Assembly: GCA_900544025.1 (NCBI GenBank)
Contig: UQTM01000032.1
Span: 1 to 35,102, forward strand
Source of the DNA: an uncultured Odoribacter sp.
Lineage (GTDB): Bacteria > Bacteroidota > Bacteroidia > Bacteroidales > Marinifilaceae
Direction: 5' to 3'
DNA: 35,102 bases
In this document: piece by piece, positions 28,005-35,102 of the stretch
How the letters are laid out: each line of letters begins with the position of its first letter
Numbering within the stretch: the stretch's first letter is position 1
Translations under genes and position numbers: made by a program
Notes under the pieces: model-generated
The model's input: only the letters and a program-made list of their open reading frames with translations
The model's database searches: none
What the model was told of the DNA's origin: nothing

Positions 28005-30500
28005 TCAGCCCACTACGGAAAGCTTGTCGTTTTCCTTGTCGCAGTCCACTTTCAGCGTCCCGCCTTCAGGCACGGTACCTTTGATAATGACCTCGGCCAA
28101 TTCGTCTTCGAGATACTTCTGAATGGCACGTTTCAACGGACGTGCGCCGTATTGCGGGTCGAAACCTTTTTCGGTCAGGAATTCTTTGGCCGCATCGGAC
28201 ACTTCCACCACATACCCCAGGTCTGCAATCCGCTTGAACAGGCCTTTCAATTCAATATCGATGATCTTATGAATATCGTCCTTCGACAGCGAGTTGAAAA
28301 TAATTACATCGTCGATACGATTCAGGAATTCAGGAGAGAACGCACTTTTCAGGGCTTTCTGCACCACTCCTTTGGCATAATCGCCGTCCTGGCTGCGGTC
28401 TCCCGATCCGAAACCGATCCCCCGCCCGAAATCCTTCAACTGGCGGCTACCGATGTTCGATGTCATGATAACGATCGTATTCTTAAAGTCCACCTTACGT
28501 CCCAGGCTATCGGTCAATTGCCCGTCGTCGAGCAATTGCAGCAGGATATTGAACACATCCGGGTGGGCTTTCTCGATCTCGTCCAGCAGCACCACGGAAT
28601 AAGGTTTGCGCCGTATTTTTTCGGTCAGCTGGCCGCCTTCTTCATACCCCACATAGCCGGGAGGCGCTCCCACGAGCCGCGATACGGCGAATTTTTCCAT
28701 ATATTCGCTCATATCGATACGGATCAGTGCATCGGGCGAATCGAACAGGTATTGTGCCAGCACCTTGGCCAGCTGGGTTTTTCCCACTCCCGTAGGCCCT
28801 AAGAATATAAAAGAACCGATCGGACGGTTCGGGTCTTTCAACCCCGCCCGGTTCCGGTGAATCGACTTCACGATCTTTTCAATGGCTTCCTGCTGTCCGA
28901 TAACGCTGTCGGCCAGCTCGTCGTGCATCTGCAACAGCTTCATGCCTTCGGTCTTGGCGATCCGTTTCACCGGCACTCCCGTCATCATGGCCACCACTTC
29001 GGCCACATGCTCCTCGTCCACTATAATCCGGTTTTCCTGCAATTCTTTCTGCCATTTCTCCTTCTCCTGTTCCAGGGAAGAAAGCAACTGGCGTTCCTCG
29101 TCGCGGAAAGCGGCAGCCACTTCGAAGTTTTGCTGCTTCACCGCATCTTTCTTCTTCACCTTGATTTCCTCGATCGACGTCTCCAGTTCCTCGATGATCG
29201 GCGGCACGTTGATGTTGGCGATATGTACCCGCGATCCCGCCTCATCCAGCGCATCGATAGCCTTGTCGGGCAGCGAGCGGTCGGAAATGTAACGGGTGGT
29301 CAGCTTCACACAAGCCTTGATAGCGGCATCGGTATATTTCACGTTATGATGATCCTCGTAACGCGATTTTATATTGTTGAGGATTTCCACCGTCTCGTCG
29401 AAAGAGGTAGGCTCTACCAGCACTTTCTGAAAACGGCGTTCCAAAGCCCCGTCCTTTTCGATGTTCTGCCGGTACTCGTCGAGCGTCGTCGCCCCGATAC
29501 ACTGTATCTCCCCCCTCGACAAAGCGGGTTTCAGCATATTGGCCGCATCCAGGCTGCCGCCCGATCCGCCTGCCCCCACAATGGTGTGGATCTCATCGAT
29601 AAACAGGATAATGTTTTTATTTTTAGCCAGCTCGTTCAGGATGGCTTTCATCCTCTCCTCGAACTGTCCCCGGTATTTCGTTCCGGCAACGATCGAAGCG
29701 ATATCGAGGGCAACCACCCGCTTATCGAACAACACCCGCGACACTTTCTTTTGCATGATACGGATAGCCAGCCCTTCGGCAATGGCGGATTTTCCCACTC
29801 CCGGCTCTCCGATCAGCACCGGATTGTTTTTCTTCCGCCGGCTCAAAATCTGCGCCAGCCGTTCGATCTCCCGGTCGCGTCCCACAATCGGGTCGAGCGT
29901 ACCCTCTTCCGCCGCTTTCGTAATATCGATACCGAAATTATCCAGCACCGGGGTATCCGACCGCGCCGCGCCGCTACCCTGGCGATAAGGATTATAGCCG
30001 GGGTCTTCCTCGCTTCCTTCCTCGTCGTCGTCCGATTCTTCCCGGTAGTCGGATTGCATCCGGGTTTTCTCTTTCAGCAACTGCTCTTTGAATTTATCGT
30101 AATCGATCCCCATAGAATTGAACAACTTCGTTACAAATCCGGCCTGATTTCTCAGGATCGCCAGCATCAGGTGTTCGGATTCGGCTTCCTCGTCGCCTAA
30201 CTTCCACGCTTCTTCCATCACTCTTTTCAATATACTGTTAGCCGCCAGCGTAAAATCGAGTTCCTCGGGTATGTCTTCACTTTTTTCATGCTTCCGGCTC
30301 AACTTCTGCTCTATTTTATCTTTCACCTCATAAAAATCAAGTCCCAGCGAGATCAGGACATCGATAGCCCTGGCATCACTCAAACGTAACATCCCCAAAA
30401 ACAAATGCTCCGGATAGATTTTCGCATTCCCCAACCGCCTCGCTTCCTCCCCCGCAAGGGTCATGATCTGTTTTAATTTTTTGGTTTCGTTCTTCCCCAT
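28005..30500 (-). CDS. clpC: ATP-dependent Clp unfoldase ClpC
   Basis: An 831-residue AAA+ unfoldase that feeds proteins to ClpP. The Clp N domain covers about 1-145, then a strongly acidic linker (about 152-178). Walker A of the first AAA domain is GEPGVGKS (231-238) and of the second GPTGVGKT (568-575). Between them a UVR-like coiled coil (about 436-475) marks the ClpC type. The IGF loop (695-697) binds ClpP, so it should pair with ClpP even though clpP is not in the window. It lies downstream of ligA with a 138-base gap and ends at a bidirectional terminator. No CtsR or McsB genes are adjacent, unlike in Firmicutes. Confidence 0.96.
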   Translation of the reverse strand: MGKNETKKLKQIMTLAGEEARRLGNAKIYPEHLFLGMLRLSDARAIDVLISLGLDFYEVKDKIEQKLSRKHEKSEDIPEELDFTLAANSILKRVMEEAWKLGDEEAESEHLMLAILRNQAGFVTKLFNSMGIDYDKFKEQLLKEKTRMQSDYREESDDDEEGSEEDPGYNPYRQGSGAARSDTPVLDNFGIDITKAAEEGTLDPIVGRDREIERLAQILSRRKKNNPVLIGEPGVGKSAIAEGLAIRIMQKKVSRVLFDKRVVALDIASIVAGTKYRGQFEERMKAILNELAKNKNIILFIDEIHTIVGAGGSGGSLDAANMLKPALSRGEIQCIGATTLDEYRQNIEKDGALERRFQKVLVEPTSFDETVEILNNIKSRYEDHHNVKYTDAAIKACVKLTTRYISDRSLPDKAIDALDEAGSRVHIANINVPPIIEELETSIEEIKVKKKDAVKQQNFEVAAAFRDEERQLLSSLEQEKEKWQKELQENRIIVDEEHVAEVVAMMTGVPVKRIAKTEGMKLLQMHDELADSVIGQQEAIEKIVKSIHRNRAGLKDPNRPIGSFIFLGPTGVGKTQLAKVLAQYLFDSPDALIRIDMSEYMEKFAVSRLVGAPPGYVGYEEGGQLTEKIRRKPYSVVLLDEIEKAHPDVFNILLQLLDDGQLTDSLGRKVDFKNTIVIMTSNIGSRQLKDFGRGIGFGSGDRSQDGDYAKGVVQKALKSAFSPEFLNRIDDVIIFNSLSKDDIHKIIDIELKGLFKRIADLGYVVEVSDAAKEFLTEKGFDPQYGARPLKRAIQKYLEDELAEVIIKGTVPEGGTLKVDCDKENDKLSVVG

Positions 30501-30638
30501 AATATCATTCGTTACAGCTCTCCCGGAAACAATTTTTTCCGTCCCGGCTGGTAGTCGTTTTATAATAAGCCCTTTAACTTTTTTTTCTTATGCTTATTCC
30601 GTTTGATAAAAATAATATTTTCAATCGAGAAATAAAAA

Positions 30639-33131
30639 TTATTGCAACAAGTGATTGAACTCCTCTTCCGAAATAATTTTAGTTCCCAGTTTCTCCGCTT
30701 TTTTCAGCTTACTCCCGGCATTTTCCCCGGCCAATAAATACGAGGTTTTCGCCGATACCGAATCGCTCACTTTGCCACCCGCCGCCAATATCTGTTCCTT
30801 GAAAAACTCCCTGGGACGGGAAAGCGTGCCCGTAATCACAAAAGTCTGTCCCGCCAGCCTGTCGCTCTCGCCTTCCTTCTCCCCCATTTCTGCTTCTACG
30901 CCATATTCCAGCAGACGTTTCACCAACACCCGGTTTTCTTCCTTTCCGAAATATTTCAGGATGCTGTTCGCCATCTGCTCGCCGATGTCCTCCACTTCCT
31001 TCAACTGCTCGTAATCCGCCTCCATCAGGCTCTGCATGGAACGGAAACTTTTGGCCAGATTGCGCGATGCCGTCTCGCCGATATAACGGATGCCCAAAGC
31101 GTTCAGCAAAGCCGGGAATCCGGCAGACTTCGACTTTTCGATTCCCGCAATCAGGTTATCTACCGATTTTTCCTGCATACGGAACACATTCAGAGTATTG
31201 AGCTTCCTCACCAGCTTATCGTTTTTCCGGAAAAAAGCCACCACGGTTTCGGCCTCTGCTTCACTGATTCCCTCGACAAGCGCTACAATCTCCGCCGGAG
31301 CAGCCACCGACAATTCATAAATATAATCGAACCGGGCGGCCAGCAAATCCGCCTTATGCCAATCGATTCCCGGAATATTCAGGGCATACACCACATAATC
31401 CAAAGGAATATTTTCCACCTCCCCGGCTTCTTTCAGTCGGTCGAGCGTCTGGTTGAAAGGGGTGCGGAAATAATCCAGAATCCGGTTCACCGCGTTGGCA
31501 TCGCTCACCACCTCCTGCAATTCTTCCTTCGTAGCTTTCGAATAAGCCTCCAGACTGTTATAGCGCCCGGCAATCGCCTCCGCCACACGGGCAGAGATAT
31601 TCTTTATTCCGATCTCGAAACCGTAAATCACCTTGGCCAGAGGGATACTGGTCTTTTCGAAACTTTCCGGATAGACGATCTTTTCCAGCCCGATCAGGCT
31701 CTCCCGCTGTCCCGGCAGCAAATAGATATCCGCCACATCCCGGATAATTCCCTTGCTTAATAAAAGGTCGATCGTCTCTTCGCCCATGCCTTCGATATTC
31801 ATCGCCCGGCGGCTCACGAAATGTTCGATCTTTCCGGCGATCTGGGGCGGGCAATGCTCTTCGTTCGGGCAGTAATGATTCGCTTCGCCTTCCACCCTTA
31901 TCAGCTCTGTGCCACATTCCGGGCAATGGGTGATAAAATGCACCGGTTCCGCTCCCGGTTGCCGGCGGGCGGCATCCACCCCCACGATCTTAGGTATAAT
32001 CTCCCCCCCTTTTTCCACATACACCACATCATGCTCGTGCAAGTCGAGCTCCGCAATGATGTCCGCATTATGGAGAGAAGCCCTTTTCACCGTAGTACCC
32101 GCAATATGCACCGGCTCCAGATTCGCCACGGGCGTCACCGCTCCGGTACGCCCCACCTGGTAAACCACGCTCGTCAAAGGAGTTTCCACCCGCTCTGCCT
32201 TGAATTTATAAGCAATCGCCCAGCGGGGGGATTTTGCAGTATATCCCAACAGGTGTTGCTGCTCTATCCGGTTTACTTTTACCACAATACCGTCGATCGG
32301 CACAGGAAGGTCCGCCCGTTCCCGATCCCATTTTTTTATAAACTCCCACACCTCGTCCATGGAATTGCATAAACCGATATAGGGAGGCATGTGAAATCCC
32401 CACTCCTTCGCTTTCATCAAATTGCCGTAATGCGTATCTGCCGGAGTGACATCTCCGGGGATATAATACAAGAAACAATCCAGATTCCGTTTAGCCACCT
32501 GCGAAGAATTTTGCAGCTTCAGCGTCCCGGCGGCAGCATTCCGGGGATTGGCAAAAAGCGGCTCGCCCGCCTCCGCCTTTTCCTGATTCAGGCGGTTGAA
32601 CACGGAAAAAGGCATCAGGATCTCGCCCCGGATCTCGAACTCGGCGGGATAATCTCCGTGCAACTGCAAAGGAATGGTACGGATCGTCCGCACGTTGGCG
32701 GTCACATCGTCACCCTTCACCCCGTCGCCCCGCGTCACGGCCTGCGTCAGCGCCCCTCCGGCATAAGTCAGACTGATAGAAGTGCCGTCGTATTTCAATT
32801 CACAGACATACTGCACCCCGTCTCCCGTCACCTTCCTCACCCGCTGGTCGAAATCCCGCAACTCCTGTTCGCTATACGTATTTCCTAAAGAAAGCATCGG
32901 ATATTTGTGGAACACCTGGGTAAACTCCTGATTAATATCCTGTCCCACCCTCAAAGTTGGAGAGTTGGGATCGTACAGCTCCGGATGCAGGGTTTCGAGC
33001 TTTTCCAACTCGTGCATGAGCCGGTCGAACTCGGTATCGGATATCTCCGGAGAGTTTTCAATATAATATTTATAATTATGATACTCAAGTAGTTTTCGCA
33101 ACAACAAAATCCTATCTTTTTCGCTTTCCAT
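30639..33131 (-). CDS. ligA: NAD-dependent DNA ligase with expanded HhH region
   Basis: An 830-residue ligase, about 160 longer than usual (E. coli 671). Domains: Ia (about 1-70), adenylation with K113 in ELKYDG, OB fold (about 320-395), zinc finger C403, C406, C421, C427, HhH, and BRCT (about 757-830). The extra length is in the HhH part: segment A (about 498-571, PLAKVIYGFEIG to RLKEAG), B (about 577-650, PLDYVVYALNIP to LNTLNV) and the canonical C (about 672-746, GFPALLNALGIRYIGE to LLEYGV) look homologous. All catalytic parts are intact. The gene has a good promoter and precedes clpC. It is clearly ligA; the domain triplication is by eye alignment. Confidence 0.96.
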   Translation of the reverse strand: MESEKDRILLLRKLLEYHNYKYYIENSPEISDTEFDRLMHELEKLETLHPELYDPNSPTLRVGQDINQEFTQVFHKYPMLSLGNTYSEQELRDFDQRVRKVTGDGVQYVCELKYDGTSISLTYAGGALTQAVTRGDGVKGDDVTANVRTIRTIPLQLHGDYPAEFEIRGEILMPFSVFNRLNQEKAEAGEPLFANPRNAAAGTLKLQNSSQVAKRNLDCFLYYIPGDVTPADTHYGNLMKAKEWGFHMPPYIGLCNSMDEVWEFIKKWDRERADLPVPIDGIVVKVNRIEQQHLLGYTAKSPRWAIAYKFKAERVETPLTSVVYQVGRTGAVTPVANLEPVHIAGTTVKRASLHNADIIAELDLHEHDVVYVEKGGEIIPKIVGVDAARRQPGAEPVHFITHCPECGTELIRVEGEANHYCPNEEHCPPQIAGKIEHFVSRRAMNIEGMGEETIDLLLSKGIIRDVADIYLLPGQRESLIGLEKIVYPESFEKTSIPLAKVIYGFEIGIKNISARVAEAIAGRYNSLEAYSKATKEELQEVVSDANAVNRILDYFRTPFNQTLDRLKEAGEVENIPLDYVVYALNIPGIDWHKADLLAARFDYIYELSVAAPAEIVALVEGISEAEAETVVAFFRKNDKLVRKLNTLNVFRMQEKSVDNLIAGIEKSKSAGFPALLNALGIRYIGETASRNLAKSFRSMQSLMEADYEQLKEVEDIGEQMANSILKYFGKEENRVLVKRLLEYGVEAEMGEKEGESDRLAGQTFVITGTLSRPREFFKEQILAAGGKVSDSVSAKTSYLLAGENAGSKLKKAEKLGTKIISEEEFNHLLQ

Positions 33132-33153
33132 AGAACTACAATTTGAATTTTTG

Positions 33154-33185
33154 CAAAGTTACGGAAACTTTTCGGAATGAAGCAA
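33154..33185 (-). promoter_or_regulatory. Promoter of ligA
   Basis: On the minus strand TTG (33183-33185) precedes TAACTTTG (33154-33161, exact TAnnTTTG) by 21 bases, the full Bacteroides consensus. Transcription would start near 33150, about 19 bases before the ATG. Confidence 0.75.
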
Positions 33186-33262
33186 TTTAAAAACCCTTAT
33201 AAACTATACCTGCCGGAAGTATTTTCATCGTCCAAAAATCCAATCCTGTCACTTTAATTTAC

Positions 33263-33270
33263 TAATTTTG
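33263..33270 (+). promoter_or_regulatory. -7 element of the right-edge gene
   Basis: TAATTTTG matches TAnnTTTG, ending only 6 bases before the ATG at 33276, so the transcript would have almost no leader. No -33 TTG is evident. Confidence 0.4.
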
Positions 33271-33275
33271 CCCGC

Positions 33276-35102
33276 ATGAAAAAATACCTGTTTCTCCTTT
33301 GGGGATTACTGTTCCCGGTAGTAGTCAGCTACGCTCAATTCGTAAATTTCGGCCAAGATCGTTCCAGCCTACGCTGGAAACAGATCGACACAGATAATTT
33401 TCAACTGATCTATCCGGACTTCTTCGAAGCAAACGCTCAGAAAATGGCGAACATTTACGAGCAACTTTACCGCCATGCCAACACTCTGCAACACAAGCCC
33501 GGTAAAATTTCGATGATTCTGCATGCCGACGGGGGCGTCTCCAACGGCAATGTGGCATGGGCTCCGAAAAAAAGCGAACTCTACACCATGCCTCCCCAGG
33601 AGCCTTCCGACAGCTGGCTGCAACATCTATGCACTCATGAATTCCGGCATGTGGTGCAAATCGACAAAGTGAATCAGGGAACGACTAAAGGATTTTATTA
33701 CATTTTCGGGGAAATATTCCCGATAGCCGTGGTAGGACTGTATGTACCCATGTGGTTTATGGAGGGGGACGCCGTTTGCTTCGAAACGGCGGTAGGAAAG
33801 CTGGGACGCGGGCGCTCCCCGGAATTTCTCAACGAAATGCGGGCACAGGTCGTGGAAAAAGGAATTTATTCCTTTTACAAAGCCATCCTGGGATCGTATA
33901 AAGATTACGTGCCCAACCGCTATAACATGGGCTATTTTATGACGGCAAACGCCAGGGCGAATTACGGCGACGATATATGGGCGAAAGCGCTGGAACGCAC
34001 GGGACGACGCCCCTTCGGGATCACCCCTTTTGCCAAAAGTCTGAAACTGACGATGTCCGGACGGCGGGACAGCCTGTGGAACACCCCGCAATTTCAATCG
34101 CTGTTTTCCAATCCGGACAGCGTACGGCTGAAAAACACATATAGCGATGCCAAACGGACACTATACCGGGACAATTTCACGGAATTGCAGCAGATTTGGA
34201 AACGGGAAGCCGAACAGGTGACAGACCGGTTCGACACGGTCGCCACCCATAATAAATACTACGCCAACTACTATTATCCCACTCCCAACAGTACGGACGA
34301 ACTGATCGCCTATAAAAAGGGATTGCAGCAATCCGGGGCATTCGTACGCCTGAAAAACGGAAAAGAGAAAAAACTCACCCGCACGGGCGTGCTGGACGAT
34401 TATAAATTCGCCCTGAACGGGAACAGGATCGCGTGGACGGAATACAAGCCGCATTTCCGCTGGGAACAGGGAGGGCGGATGACGCTGACCACCTACGACC
34501 TGCAACGAAAAAGATACCACCGCTACCGCAGTCCCCACAATCGTTTCTCGCCCTTTGCCGCAGGCAGCGGCTGGGGTTGTGTGGAAGTGAACGACCGGAA
34601 CGAAGCCTCTATCGTGCTGCTCGATTCCACCCTGCGACACGAAACCTGGCGGCTTACCGCCGGACGGGATGAATTGTTCATTCATCCGGTGTATGCAGAC
34701 GGAAAAATTACAACCGTCGTGCAAACGACCTCCGGCCTGCATCTGGAAACTATCGACATAGCCACCCGCGAACGCCGGGTGATTTACGGCGCCGTGCCTT
34801 ATGAATTGGATAATCCCACCGTCGTCACAGACAGCACACTGATTTTCAGGGCTTCTTTCAATGGGAACAATTCGTTGTACAGCCTGTCCGGCAATCGAAC
34901 GCAAAACATTTTAAACGCTCCTTTCGGGATGCGCTTCCCGGCTTTCAGCCCGGCAAGGGATTCGCTCTATTTTTCTTTTTACACTTCCGACGGCTATAAG
35001 CCGGGCAAAGTAAAACTGTCCGACCTGGAAGGGCAACCCGTGAATAAGCTGCAATTTCCGCTGGCCGATACGCTAAAGCGGCAGGAGGACTGGCAGCTAA
35101 AC
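33276..35102 (+). CDS. Exported HEXXH protein with TolB-like region (partial, cut by window)
   Basis: The first 609 residues of a gene that runs off the right edge without a stop. A signal peptide (about 1-20, ending SYA) is followed by a zinc-protease-like domain: HEFRH at 121-125 (HEXXH) and FMEGD with Glu163 as possible third ligand, the arrangement of gluzincins. From about residue 300 a run of beta strands suggests TolB/PD40-type propeller repeats. I recall similar long proteins in Bacteroides where the protease-like domain precedes a propeller and perhaps a barrel. The start is the first ATG with a good signal peptide. It is divergent from ligA. Confidence 0.78.
   Translation, partial: MKKYLFLLWGLLFPVVVSYAQFVNFGQDRSSLRWKQIDTDNFQLIYPDFFEANAQKMANIYEQLYRHANTLQHKPGKISMILHADGGVSNGNVAWAPKKSELYTMPPQEPSDSWLQHLCTHEFRHVVQIDKVNQGTTKGFYYIFGEIFPIAVVGLYVPMWFMEGDAVCFETAVGKLGRGRSPEFLNEMRAQVVEKGIYSFYKAILGSYKDYVPNRYNMGYFMTANARANYGDDIWAKALERTGRRPFGITPFAKSLKLTMSGRRDSLWNTPQFQSLFSNPDSVRLKNTYSDAKRTLYRDNFTELQQIWKREAEQVTDRFDTVATHNKYYANYYYPTPNSTDELIAYKKGLQQSGAFVRLKNGKEKKLTRTGVLDDYKFALNGNRIAWTEYKPHFRWEQGGRMTLTTYDLQRKRYHRYRSPHNRFSPFAAGSGWGCVEVNDRNEASIVLLDSTLRHETWRLTAGRDELFIHPVYADGKITTVVQTTSGLHLETIDIATRERRVIYGAVPYELDNPTVVTDSTLIFRASFNGNNSLYSLSGNRTQNILNAPFGMRFPAFSPARDSLYFSFYTSDGYKPGKVKLSDLEGQPVNKLQFPLADTLKRQEDWQLN

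Noticed and set aside
28857..30200. A 447-codon plus-strand frame inside clpC.
   Set aside because: Antisense of ClpC, with low-complexity composition and no signal or motif.

Overview
The window looks like an ordinary chromosomal segment of a Bacteroidales species, probably a gut anaerobe; Odoribacter or a relative is a guess. Evidence: GldD and GldE beside ssb, DUF4252 proteins in an ECF sigma operon, NVEALA peptides with a 6-bladed propeller lipoprotein, a 29-residue basic protein behind HU, leaders mostly without Shine-Dalgarno sequences, and many promoters with the Bacteroides -7 box TAnnTTTG. I see no insertion sequence, prophage, CRISPR array, rRNA or tRNA.

Layout. 142-2908 (+): tight operon of a hotdog thioesterase, a stand-alone receiver domain and UvrB. 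2903-5740 (-): a TIGR01777 epimerase-like protein, the diadenylate cyclase CdaA and an EamA transporter. 5839-6474 (+): LolA-like protein. 6657-8355 (-): a YbaK-domain protein and the GTPase YchF. 8356-8833 has no gene but holds two structured elements ahead of a MATE transporter (8834-10165, +). 10282-11484 (-): an AraJ-like MFS exporter with a palindrome inside its putative promoter. 11564-14234 (-): a DUF5715 lipoprotein with an M15-like zinc motif, then an ECF sigma / membrane protein / DUF4252 / DUF4252 operon with overlapping genes. 14380-16416 (-): DsbD. 16627-18651 (-): RNase G, the 29-aa basic protein and HU. 18877-21351 (+): ssb, gldE, gldD. 21514-23097 (-): an alkaline-phosphatase-superfamily protein that has lost most metal ligands. 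23291-24498 (+): TetR-like and Lrp-type regulators. 24749-27899 (+): an accessory-looking block with a CarboxypepD_reg protein, two NVEALA peptides, a propeller lipoprotein and a thioredoxin-like lipoprotein. 28005-33131 (-): ClpC and an unusually long LigA. 33276 to the right edge (+): a HEXXH-type secreted protein cut by the window.

The most unusual items are LigA, whose helix-hairpin-helix region seems to occur three times in tandem (830 aa against about 670); the NVEALA cluster, in which two four-cysteine exported peptides are translationally chained to a propeller lipoprotein and a CxxC lipoprotein; the degenerate phosphatase; the 29-aa protein with an unusually strong Shine-Dalgarno; and the folded leader before the MATE gene. 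Functions are inferred from motifs and remembered family features; no database search was run.
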